A stretch of DNA of 64,000 nucleotides from Dinoroseobacter shibae DFL 12 = DSM 16493 (GTDB taxonomy: Bacteria > Pseudomonadota > Alphaproteobacteria > Rhodobacterales > Rhodobacteraceae): assembly GCF_000018145.1 (NCBI RefSeq), contig NC_009952.1, positions 1,240,001 to 1,304,000 of the forward strand. The letters are read 5' to 3'. The translations under genes and the position numbers were made by a program. This document shows positions 34,344-42,491 of the stretch, in pieces. The notes beneath the pieces are model-generated. The model did no database searches. It worked only from the letters and a program-made list of their open reading frames with translations, and was not told where the DNA came from. Numbering within the stretch: position 1 is the first letter of the stretch; each line of letters begins with the position of its first letter.

Positions 34344-35300
34344 ATGCCCAAATTGCCCCTGCTGCTGGCCTTTGCCACGGCGTCGGTCGCGTTTCCGGCG
34401 CTTGCGAGCGAGGATATTCCCGACCAGTACCCCCAGAGCCCGCTCTATTCCAAGCCGGTGGAGGTGATCCCCCATGTCTGGTCTGCCATCGGCGCGACCG
34501 CACCGCCGACCTATGAGAATGCAGGCCATAACAATAATCTGAGTTTCATCGTCACCGACGAGGGGGTTGTGGTGGTCAATGGCGGGGCTTCGGCGGAGCT
34601 GGCCGAGGCGCTGCATGCGGAGATCAGGGGGATCACCGATCAGCCCGTCTTGCTGGTGATCAACGAGAACGGGCAGGGGCACGCGATGCTCGGCAACTCC
34701 TACTGGCGCGACCAGGGGGTGGAGATCCTGGCCCATGCGGACGCCGCCGCCGAGTTCGAGGAATACGGCGCGCAGATCCTGGAGGGAATGATCCGCTATA
34801 ACCGCGACCGGGCGGAGGGCACGCGCCTGGTCAGCCCGGACAGGACGTTCGAGGAGCGCGAGGTGATCGAGCTGGGCGGGGTGCGGATCGAGGTGCTGCA
34901 TCTCGGCCCGGCGCATAGTCCGGGCGACGTGCAGGTCTGGCTGCCCGACTGGGAGATCGTGATCGCGGGCGACATCGCGTTTCACGAGCGGATGCCGCCC
35001 ATTTTCGGCGACACCGTGACGGCGGAGTGGATCGAGACCTGGGAGACGGCCTTCGAGCCGCTGGGCGCCACGTATGTCATCCCGGGGCATGGGCATCCGA
35101 CCAACATGGCGCAGGTGCGGCGGTATACCCATGACTACCTCGTCTACCTGCGCGGGCAGATCCGGGCGCATCTGGATGCGGGCGGGGACCTGGCGGGGGC
35201 CTATTACGTGGACCAGACGCCCTATGCTCATCTCGACACGTTCGAGGAACTGGCGACGCGGAACGCGGGCCGAGTCTTCGAGGAGATGGAGTGGGAATAG
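34344..35300 (+). CDS. Exported MBL-fold protein with altered metal motif
   Basis: A 318-residue protein with a signal peptide (cleavage after FPALA, near residue 21). The fold is that of metallo-beta-lactamases: a HxHxDH position at 107-112, then GPAHSPGD, AGDIAFH and IPGHGHP motifs. However, the first motif reads NENGQGH (107-113), so the usual histidines and aspartate of metal site 1 are missing, while the later ligands remain. It resembles SoxH-like / quinoprotein-associated hydrolases in overall layout. It may bind one metal or do other chemistry. GGAGGA precedes the ATG. Confidence 0.82.
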   Translation: MPKLPLLLAFATASVAFPALASEDIPDQYPQSPLYSKPVEVIPHVWSAIGATAPPTYENAGHNNNLSFIVTDEGVVVVNGGASAELAEALHAEIRGITDQPVLLVINENGQGHAMLGNSYWRDQGVEILAHADAAAEFEEYGAQILEGMIRYNRDRAEGTRLVSPDRTFEEREVIELGGVRIEVLHLGPAHSPGDVQVWLPDWEIVIAGDIAFHERMPPIFGDTVTAEWIETWETAFEPLGATYVIPGHGHPTNMAQVRRYTHDYLVYLRGQIRAHLDAGGDLAGAYYVDQTPYAHLDTFEELATRNAGRVFEEMEWE

Positions 35301-35515
35301 CCGCGGTGCAGGCGCGGGCGATGCGCGCCGGGCCGGGCTGCGGGGGCCCTGGAGGGCGGGGTGCGGCGTGACGCATCGGCCTTGGCTGCGCGCATCTTGA
35401 CGCAGCACGCGGGGTGCAGGGGCGCGGATGGCGGCATCAATTCCGGCGGCGCGGCCCTCTGGTATCCTTGGGCGGGTCTGCTATCACCGCGGCAGGGGCA
35501 CATGAGGGAGCGACC

Positions 35516-35992
35516 ATGCTTGAGCGGTTGAAGGAACTCAGTCTGGAACAGGCGCTGGACATCCCGCCGCTGTGGCTGCTGATTTGCGTCCTGCTGGGCT
35601 GGGCGCAGGCGCGGTTCCTGCCGGTCGGGCCGCCAGGCGGGGCGATCACGGATCTTCTGGGCGGTCTTCTGGTAGGGGGCGGTATCCTGCTGATCCTGCT
35701 TGCGGTGCTGGAATTCCGCAAGCATTCCACCACGATAGTGCCCCACCTGACCCCCGATACCCTGATCACCGAGGGCATTTTCAGCCGGACGCGCAATCCG
35801 ATCTACCTGGCGGATGTGCTGATCCTGACGGGGCTGCTGCTGCGTTGGGAGGCGTGGCTGTCGCTGCCGCTGGCGGCGGTTCTGGTGCTGGTGCTGGAAC
35901 GCCGTTTCGTGCGGGCCGAGGAGCAGCGGGCGCTGGAGACCTTCGGTCCGGCCTTCGAGGCCTATTGCGCCCGCACCCGTCGGTGGCTGTGA
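35516..35992 (+). CDS. Isoprenylcysteine carboxyl methyltransferase-like membrane protein
   Basis: A 158-residue protein with three to four transmembrane helices and the C-terminal phospholipid/ICMT methyltransferase signature: HLTPDTLITEGIFSRTRNPIYLADV, then RFVRAEEQRALETFG and FEAYCARTRRW. These bind S-adenosylmethionine at the membrane interface. Substrate unknown. The start ATG at 35516 has GGGAG upstream. Confidence 0.82.
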   Translation: MLERLKELSLEQALDIPPLWLLICVLLGWAQARFLPVGPPGGAITDLLGGLLVGGGILLILLAVLEFRKHSTTIVPHLTPDTLITEGIFSRTRNPIYLADVLILTGLLLRWEAWLSLPLAAVLVLVLERRFVRAEEQRALETFGPAFEAYCARTRRWL

Positions 35993-36170
35993 CCGGGGAT
36001 GGGTATGTATACCGGCGTATGCATCTGCCGCTAGGGAAGCCATGGGTGATGCATAGGGGGGCGTCTTTGGATGGTGGCGCTATCACCCTGTTGCGGCCGC
36101 ATAAATCCGTCTGTTAAGAGGCGGTTTGAACACTGGGCCCGGCTGGGCTGATAAGGGGAAAGGATATTAC

Positions 36171-37742
36171 GTGAAGATCGGGGCACCGAAAGAAATCTTC
36201 CCTGGCGAGAACCGCGTTGCGATGACGCCGGACTCTGCGGTTCAGCTGCAGAAGCTTGGATACGAATGTGTGATCGAGACCGGCGCCGGTGCGGCGGCCG
36301 GGTTCTCGGACGAGGCGTACACCGCCCAGGGCGTGACCATCGCCAAGACCGGGGCGGCCTTGTTCAAGGAGGTGGACATCGTTGCCAAGGTGCGCCCGCC
36401 CTCGGAGGCCGAGGCCAAGCGTCTGCGCAAGGGGCAGTTGCTGATCAGCTTCTTCTATCCGGCGGCCAATGAGGCGCTGATGGAGCTGGCCAAGGACAAG
36501 GGCGCATCGGTCATCGCCATGGACATGGTGCCGCGGATCTCGCGCGCGCAGAAGATGGATGCGCTGTCCTCGATGGCGAACATCGCGGGCTACCGGGCCG
36601 TGATCGAGGCGGGCAACAATTTCGGACGGTTCTTCACGGGCCAGATCACCGCCGCCGGCAAGGTGCCCCCGGCCAAGGTGCTGGTCGTCGGTGCCGGTGT
36701 CGCGGGTCTGGCCGCGATCGGGACCTCGACGTCCCTCGGTGCGATCACCTACGCCTTCGACGTGCGGCCCGAAGTGGCCGAGCAGGTCGAATCGATGGGG
36801 GCGGAGTTCGTCTTCCTCGATTTCGAGGAAGAGCAGCAGGACGGGGCCGCCACGGGCGGCTATGCCTCCGTCTCCAGCCCGGAATTCGCCGCGGCACAGC
36901 TCGCCAAGTTCCGCGAGCTTGCGCCGGACATGGATATCGTGATCACCACCGCGCTGATCCCGAACCGCGAGGCGCCGGAGCTGTGGACCAAGGACATGGT
37001 CGAGGCGATGAAGCCCGGCTCGGTCATCGTGGATCTCGCCGCCGAACGCGGCGGCAACTGCAAGCTGACCGTCAAGGACGAGAAGATCGTCACCGATAAC
37101 GGCGTGACCATCATCGGCTACACCGACTTTCCGAGCCGGATGGCCGCGCAATCCTCGACGCTCTATGCCACGAACATCCGCCATCTGATGACGGATCTGA
37201 CCCCCGAGAAGGACGGTCAGACCAATCACAACATGGAGGACGACGTGATCCGCGGGGCGACGATCACCCATGCGGGCGAGATCACCTTCCCGCCGCCGCC
37301 GCCCAAGGTGGCGGCCATCGCGGCCAAGCCGAAGGAAAAGGTCAAGGAAAAGACCCCCGAAGAGATCCGCGCCGAAGAGGTCGCGGCCTTCAAGGCGCAG
37401 ACCAAGCAGCAGGTGATCCTGCTGGGCGTCGGCGCGGCGCTGGTGCTGAGTGTCGGGCTGATCGCGCCGGCAAGCTTCATGCAGCATTTCATCGTCTTCA
37501 TCCTGTCGGTCTTCATCGGCTTCCAGGTGATCTGGAACGTGGCGCATTCGCTGCACACGCCCCTGATGGCGGTGACCAACGCAATTTCGTCGATCATCAT
37601 TCTCGGCGCGCTCATCCAGATCGGGTCCAGCTCGCTGCTGATCACCGTGCTCGCCGCGGCGGGCATCTTCATGGCCTCGGTGAATATCTTCGGCGGCTTC
37701 CTCGTGACACGGCGCATGCTCGCCATGTTCCAGAAATCCTAA
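36171..37742 (+). CDS. pntA: NAD(P) transhydrogenase subunit alpha
   Basis: A 523-residue PntA. The N-terminal domain begins MKIGAPKEIFPGENRVAMTPD and carries the NAD-binding VVGAGVAGLAAIGTS and TALIPNREAPELW. Four membrane helices follow at about 425-520 (HFIVFILSVFIGFQVIW). With PntB it forms the proton-translocating transhydrogenase that makes NADPH from NADH. The GTG start at 36171 fits GGGGAAAGGA upstream. pntB follows after 12 bases. Confidence 0.96.
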   Translation: MKIGAPKEIFPGENRVAMTPDSAVQLQKLGYECVIETGAGAAAGFSDEAYTAQGVTIAKTGAALFKEVDIVAKVRPPSEAEAKRLRKGQLLISFFYPAANEALMELAKDKGASVIAMDMVPRISRAQKMDALSSMANIAGYRAVIEAGNNFGRFFTGQITAAGKVPPAKVLVVGAGVAGLAAIGTSTSLGAITYAFDVRPEVAEQVESMGAEFVFLDFEEEQQDGAATGGYASVSSPEFAAAQLAKFRELAPDMDIVITTALIPNREAPELWTKDMVEAMKPGSVIVDLAAERGGNCKLTVKDEKIVTDNGVTIIGYTDFPSRMAAQSSTLYATNIRHLMTDLTPEKDGQTNHNMEDDVIRGATITHAGEITFPPPPPKVAAIAAKPKEKVKEKTPEEIRAEEVAAFKAQTKQQVILLGVGAALVLSVGLIAPASFMQHFIVFILSVFIGFQVIWNVAHSLHTPLMAVTNAISSIIILGALIQIGSSSLLITVLAAAGIFMASVNIFGGFLVTRRMLAMFQKS

Positions 37743-37754
37743 GGAGCCCGGACT

Positions 37755-39251
37755 ATGGAATTCGGATTTACGATTGCAGCCTACGCGGTTGCAGCAGTTC
37801 TCTTCATCCTGTCGCTCGGGGGCCTGAGCGGTCAGGAAAGCGCGAAACGCGCGGTGTGGTACGGCATTGTCGGAATGGCCATTGCGGTCGTGGCGACCAT
37901 CATCGGGCCGGGACAGGGGCTTGCGGGCGCGTCCATCGTGCTGATCGCGCTCGGCGCTGCGGTGGGCTACCAGCTGGCCACCAAGGTGCAGATGACCCAG
38001 ATGCCCGAGCTCGTGGCGATCATGCACTCGCTCGTGGGTCTCGCGGCGGTCTTCGTGGGCTTCAACGCCGACCTGATGATCAACGACATCGCGGCGCTCT
38101 ACACCGAGGCGGGCCAGGTTCTGGGGGCTGTCGGGCCGGATGGCTACACCGCCATCGGCCTGCCCGTGGAGATCTATGACGGTCTGTCCTCCTTCGGGCA
38201 GCTCATCGCCAAGAAAACGGGCGTGGAAATCGGCATCCTGCGGGTCGAGCTGGTGCTCGGCATCTGGATCGGTGCCGTGACCTTCACCGGGTCGGTCATC
38301 GCCTATGGCAAGCTGGCGGGCAAGGTGAACACGGCGGCCAAGCAGCTGCCCGGCGGGCACATGCTGAACGCGGCGGCGGCCGTGGGGTCGGTCGTGCTGG
38401 CGGGGATGTACCTGGGCGGTGCGGGCAGCTGGACGTTGGTTCTGCTGACGCTGCTGGCGCTGTTCATCGGCTATCACCTGATCATGGGGATCGGCGGGGC
38501 GGACATGCCCGTGGTGGTCTCGATGCTGAACAGCTATTCCGGCTGGGCGGCGGCGGCGATCGGCTTCAGCCTCGGCAACGACCTGTTGATCGTGGTCGGT
38601 GCGCTGGTGGGCTCGTCGGGTGCGATCCTGTCCTACATCATGTGCAAGGCCATGAACCGGGCCTTTATCAGCGTGATCCTCGGCGGTTTCGGCGGCTCTT
38701 CGGGCCCGCAGATGGCGGTCGAGGGCGAGCAGATTGCCATCGATGCCGACGGTGTGGCCACGGCGCTGAACGAGGCCGACAGCATCATCATCATCCCGGG
38801 CTACGGCATGGCCGTCGCACAGGCCCAGCAGACGGTCGCGGAGCTGACCCGCAAGCTGCGCGCCAAGGGCAAGGAGGTGCGCTTCGCCATCCACCCGGTC
38901 GCCGGGCGTCTTCCGGGGCACATGAACGTGCTGCTGGCCGAGGCGAAGGTGCCTTATGATATCGTGCTGGAGATGGACGAGATCAACGAGGACTTCCCGG
39001 ACACGGACGTGGCCATCGTGATCGGGTCGAACGACATCGTGAACCCGGCGGCACAAGAGGACCCCAACAGCCCCATTGCGGGGATGCCGGTTCTGGAGTG
39101 CTGGAAGGCCAAGCAGGTGTTCGTGTCCAAGCGCGGGCAGGGCACGGGGTATTCGGGGATCGAGAATCCGCTGTTCTACAAGGACAACACCCGGATGTTC
39201 TACGGCGATGCGAAGGCGAGCTTCGACAAGCTGCTTCCGCTGATCGACTGA
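37755..39251 (+). CDS. pntB: NAD(P) transhydrogenase subunit beta
   Basis: A 498-residue PntB. About eight to nine membrane helices (including [20 protein letters not shown] and [19 protein letters not shown]) come first. The C-terminal NADP(H) domain has [34 protein letters not shown] and [12 protein letters not shown]. It completes the transhydrogenase with pntA and ends at a strong terminator. Confidence 0.97.
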   Translation: MEFGFTIAAYAVAAVLFILSLGGLSGQESAKRAVWYGIVGMAIAVVATIIGPGQGLAGASIVLIALGAAVGYQLATKVQMTQMPELVAIMHSLVGLAAVFVGFNADLMINDIAALYTEAGQVLGAVGPDGYTAIGLPVEIYDGLSSFGQLIAKKTGVEIGILRVELVLGIWIGAVTFTGSVIAYGKLAGKVNTAAKQLPGGHMLNAAAAVGSVVLAGMYLGGAGSWTLVLLTLLALFIGYHLIMGIGGADMPVVVSMLNSYSGWAAAAIGFSLGNDLLIVVGALVGSSGAILSYIMCKAMNRAFISVILGGFGGSSGPQMAVEGEQIAIDADGVATALNEADSIIIIPGYGMAVAQAQQTVAELTRKLRAKGKEVRFAIHPVAGRLPGHMNVLLAEAKVPYDIVLEMDEINEDFPDTDVAIVIGSNDIVNPAAQEDPNSPIAGMPVLECWKAKQVFVSKRGQGTGYSGIENPLFYKDNTRMFYGDAKASFDKLLPLID

Positions 39252-39273
39252 TCCAGGCGGACAGAGACCACCG

Positions 39274-39299
39274 AAAGGCCCGCCCCGTGCGGGCCTTTT
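39274..39299 (+). terminator. Rho-independent terminator of pntAB
   Basis: AAAGGCCCGC (39274-39283), five-base loop, GCGGGCCTTT (39289-39298) and another T. A 10-bp stem, 23 bases after the pntB stop. Confidence 0.85.
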
Positions 39300-39365
39300 G
39301 CGTTGCAGGGCGCGGCTGGCTTTCGTACCCCATCGCGCAATGCAGGCAGATGGGGGCGGGGTGAG

Positions 39366-40808
39366 ATGTTTCTTGGGCTGGATATCGGAACATCGGCGGT
39401 CAAGGGGCTTGTGTGGGACGGGGCGCGGGTGCTGGGGGCTGCCTCGGCACCGCTGAAGGTGCAGGTGCCGGTACCGGGCGCGAGCGAGCAGGACCCCGAG
39501 GCGTGGTGGCGCGGGATCCTGGCGGTCTGCGCCGAGTTGTCCGCGCAGCCCGGCTGGGCGGAGGTGTCGGCCATCGGGCTGTCGGGGCAGATGCACGGGG
39601 CGGTGTGCCTTGGGCCCGATGGCGCGGTGCTGCGCCCGGCGATCCTGTGGAACGACAATCGGGCGGTGCGGGAGGCGGCGGAAATGGCCGCGCTGCCGGG
39701 CCTGGCCGCGCGGGTGGGTGTGCCGCCCATGCCGGGCTTTCCCGCGCCCAAGCTGGCGTGGCTTGCGCGGACCGAGCCGGAGCTGCATGCCGCCACGACG
39801 ATGGTGATGCAGGCCAAGGACTGGGTGGGCATGCGGCTGCACGGGCGGGCGGTGACGGAGTATTCCGAGGCGGCGGGCACGCTCTGGCTCGACCAGGCGG
39901 CGCGGGACTGGGACCGGGAAGCCCTGGCATTCAGTGGCCTGGAGCGCGCGCAGATGCCCGCGCTCGGGGCCGGGACGGACCTCGCCGGGCCGCTGAGCGC
40001 GGCGGCGGCGGCCGCCCTGGGTCTCAAGCCCGGGGTGCCGGTGATCCGGGGGGGCGGCGATGCCATGGTCGGGGCGGCAGGGATCGGGGTGGTGGCCCCG
40101 GGACAGGCGATGATCTCGCTGGGGACCTCGGGGCAGTACCTGGTGGCGTCGGAGGCGCATCGGCCCAATCCCGCCGGGCTGGTCCACAGCTTTGCGCATT
40201 GTGTGCCGGGCGCTTACATCCAGATGGCGGCGATGCTGAACGGGGCAGCACCCATGGCATGGCTGGCGGGGGTGCTCGGTCGGTCCGTGCCGGACCTCCT
40301 CGCAGCGGCGGAGACGGCCGACCCGGCGCATGTGCCGCTCTTTCTGCCTTACCTGACCGGCGAGCGGACGCCCCATGGCGACCCGGAGGCGCGGGCGGGG
40401 TTCGAGGGGCTGAGCCATGGCTCCGGCCCGGGCGAGATGATGCGTGCCGTGGTCGACGCGATCGCCTACAGCTTTGCTGACGCGCAGGCGGTTCTGGGCG
40501 AGGCCGGGGTGCGGGCCGCGTCGCCCCTGGCCATCGGCGGCGGGGCGCGCAGCGACCTGGTGCTGCAGACGCTGGCGGATGTGCTGGAGGTGCCGGTGCA
40601 GCGCCCGGCCAGCGCGGATCTGGGCCCGGCGCTCGGGGCGGCGAAGCTGGCGGCGGTGGGCAGCGGGGCGATGCCTGCGGCGCGGCTGGCCGACCCGCCG
40701 GAGATCGGGGCGGTGTTCCACCCGCGCCCCTCCGCGCGTCACGGCGCGCGGCTGGCGCGGTACCGGGCGCTTTACTCCGAGCTCAGGGGGGTCTGCGCGC
40801 GCCCGTAG
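39366..40808 (+). CDS. xylB: Xylulokinase
   Basis: A 480-residue FGGY carbohydrate kinase with N-terminal MFLGLDIGTSAVKG, GLSGQMHGAV and AILWNDNR, and the second-lobe motif VIRGGGDAMVGAAGIG with LGTSGQYL. This is the xylulokinase pattern: D-xylulose to xylulose-5-phosphate. No xylA is adjacent, and it follows the pntAB terminator with its own start at 39366. The last 37 bases overlap the end of the convergent soeC gene. Confidence 0.92.
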   Translation: MFLGLDIGTSAVKGLVWDGARVLGAASAPLKVQVPVPGASEQDPEAWWRGILAVCAELSAQPGWAEVSAIGLSGQMHGAVCLGPDGAVLRPAILWNDNRAVREAAEMAALPGLAARVGVPPMPGFPAPKLAWLARTEPELHAATTMVMQAKDWVGMRLHGRAVTEYSEAAGTLWLDQAARDWDREALAFSGLERAQMPALGAGTDLAGPLSAAAAAALGLKPGVPVIRGGGDAMVGAAGIGVVAPGQAMISLGTSGQYLVASEAHRPNPAGLVHSFAHCVPGAYIQMAAMLNGAAPMAWLAGVLGRSVPDLLAAAETADPAHVPLFLPYLTGERTPHGDPEARAGFEGLSHGSGPGEMMRAVVDAIAYSFADAQAVLGEAGVRAASPLAIGGGARSDLVLQTLADVLEVPVQRPASADLGPALGAAKLAAVGSGAMPAARLADPPEIGAVFHPRPSARHGARLARYRALYSELRGVCARP

Positions 40809-41659
40809 TAGAGCCCGACCACATGCTCGGCCTCGGCGAAGAAGAGCCAGCGGGCGACCAGCACCCCCGCGAAATGCAGCAGGACCGCGATGCCCACCAT
40901 GAGGTGCTTGTCGTTCACCAGGATGATGAGCACCGGCAGGGCGATCATCAGGGCGAAGGCGATGGCCCGCAGTTTGAGCGCGTGCTTGCGCCCGACCTGA
41001 AAGACCATCTCGCGCATCAGGTAGTTGCCGCCCGTATGGGGCGGCTCGAACGCGCGAACCTCCTCGCCGATCCGTGTCGCGGTGGCGAGCGTCGTCGCGT
41101 TCTCGGCGAAGGCCTTGTCGCCCTGCAGCCAGGCCCAGAGCTGCACGGCTCCAGCGGCGATCAGCAGCCAGAGCGCGGGGTCCATCCGACCAGCGAGGAG
41201 CGCCCCGCCCGCGAGGCTGAGGAGCGCAAAGAGGATCGGGGTGCTCGGCTGGTTCCAGCGCGGCACGGTCTTCAGCTGGGTGTAGATCATCGCCGTGGCC
41301 AGCACCGTGGCGAGGCAGAGCGCGGCACCGAGCAGGCCGAGAAACGCGGGTTGGTAGCCGAGGAGCACCGCCGCCGCGCCGTGCAGGGCCATGATTGCGA
41401 GGGCGAGCACCGCCAGCACCGCCTCGCGGCTGAGCCAGCTTGTGCGCCACTGGCTGAAGGCGCGCCAAGCCCGTTGGGGATTGCCCAGGTGGAAGGTCGA
41501 GGCGATCAGCCCGCCGACGGTCAAGGCGAAGGCCAGCGCGTAATAGACCGCGCCGACCCCGCCGACCGCCTTGGGGATGCCGAGGCCAAGCCAGATCAGG
41601 AAGCCGAAGCCGATGCCGGAGAGCGAGGTGAAGAGGATGACGGAGCGGGCGGGATGCAT
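40772..41659 (-). CDS. soeC: Membrane anchor of molybdoenzyme (DmsC/SoeC-like)
   Basis: A 295-residue NrfD/DmsC-type integral membrane subunit with about eight helices (HPARSVILFTSLSGIGFGFL at the start, HLMVGIAVLLHFAGVLVARW near the end). It would exchange electrons with the quinone pool for the cytoplasmic catalytic dimer. It starts three bases after soeB and overlaps xylB tail-to-tail. The SoeC name rests on subunit composition and the lack of an export signal in SoeA; DmsC-like enzymes of other substrate cannot be ruled out. Confidence 0.82.
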   Translation of the reverse strand: MHPARSVILFTSLSGIGFGFLIWLGLGIPKAVGGVGAVYYALAFALTVGGLIASTFHLGNPQRAWRAFSQWRTSWLSREAVLAVLALAIMALHGAAAVLLGYQPAFLGLLGAALCLATVLATAMIYTQLKTVPRWNQPSTPILFALLSLAGGALLAGRMDPALWLLIAAGAVQLWAWLQGDKAFAENATTLATATRIGEEVRAFEPPHTGGNYLMREMVFQVGRKHALKLRAIAFALMIALPVLIILVNDKHLMVGIAVLLHFAGVLVARWLFFAEAEHVVGLYYGRAQTPLSSE

Positions 41660-41662
41660 GGG

Positions 41663-42409
41663 TCAGATCCGATCGAGGGTGCGGTCGAGCCAGCCGAGAA
41701 AGCCCTGCGGCTCGGTCGCGACGGGCTCGAGATAGGGGGCGAGCACGTCGAACTCGGGCACCTCGTCCCTGGGGCGCGGCGGCAGGTACTTGTTGACGGG
41801 TTTGGTGCCTTGCTCGGGCATCAGGTCCACACCGCCGCGCGCGGCCACGAGTTGGCTGACCTCGCTGTCGGGATCGCCCAGGTCGCCGAAATGGCGTGCG
41901 CCTGCGGGGCAAGTGCGCACGCAGGCCGGTTGGCGGTCTTCTTCGGGCAGGGCCTCGTTGTAGATCCGGTCGACGCAGAGGGTGCATTTCTTCATCACGC
42001 CGGCGGCCGCGTCCATTTCTCGGGCGCCGTAAGGGCAGGCCCAGGCACATAGGCCGCAGCCGATACACGCGTCCTCGTTCACCAGGACGATCCCGTCCTC
42101 GGCGCGTTTATAGCTGGCCCCGGTGGGACAGACGGTGACGCAGGGCGCGTCCTCGCAATGCAGGCAGGATTTCGGGAAATGCACGAGTTGCGCGGGGCCG
42201 GAGGCGGGGGTGACCTCGTAGCTGTGGACGCGGTTGAGAAAGCTGCCCGTGGGGTCGGCGCCGTAGGGGTCCTGATCGCTGAGCGGCGCGCCATAGGCCT
42301 GGTCGTTCCAGCCCTTGCAGGCGACGACGCAGGCGTGGCAGCCGACGCAGGTGTCGAGGTCGATGACGAGGCCGAGCTTTTTCTCGGTATGGCTGGGCAA
42401 CGCGGTCAT
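41663..42409 (-). CDS. soeB: 4Fe-4S ferredoxin subunit of molybdoenzyme (SoeB-like)
   Basis: A 248-residue electron-transfer subunit with four cysteine groups for [4Fe-4S] clusters: CVGCHACVVAC, CLHCEDAPCVTVC, CIGCGLCAWAC and the split CTLC ... CVRTC. It links the molybdopterin subunit to the membrane anchor. There is no Tat or Sec signal. It lies 82 bases after soeA with a dispersed repeat between them. Confidence 0.9.
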   Translation of the reverse strand: MTALPSHTEKKLGLVIDLDTCVGCHACVVACKGWNDQAYGAPLSDQDPYGADPTGSFLNRVHSYEVTPASGPAQLVHFPKSCLHCEDAPCVTVCPTGASYKRAEDGIVLVNEDACIGCGLCAWACPYGAREMDAAAGVMKKCTLCVDRIYNEALPEEDRQPACVRTCPAGARHFGDLGDPDSEVSQLVAARGGVDLMPEQGTKPVNKYLPPRPRDEVPEFDVLAPYLEPVATEPQGFLGWLDRTLDRI

Positions 42410-42457
42410 GGCGTACTCCTGGCCTGGCTTTGGGAGACGGGGGGCCAGCCCCCCGCA

Positions 42458-42484
42458 CCCCCCGGGATATTTGCGGACTTGAGG
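42458..42484 (+). repeat. Dispersed intergenic repeat, copy 3
   Basis: CCCCCGGGATATTTGCGGAC on the plus strand, preceded by the G6/C6 hairpin at 42439-42454. It lies inside the soe operon, between soeA and soeB, without an obvious T run. Confidence 0.5.
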
Positions 42485-42491
42485 GAATGTG

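Noticed and set aside
36114-42068. A very long open frame on the minus strand, opposite pntAB and xylB
   Set aside because: It is antisense to clearly recognised genes and carries arginine- and histidine-rich nonsense typical of reverse frames in GC-rich DNA; only its left-hand part near 42 kb overlaps soeB in another frame.
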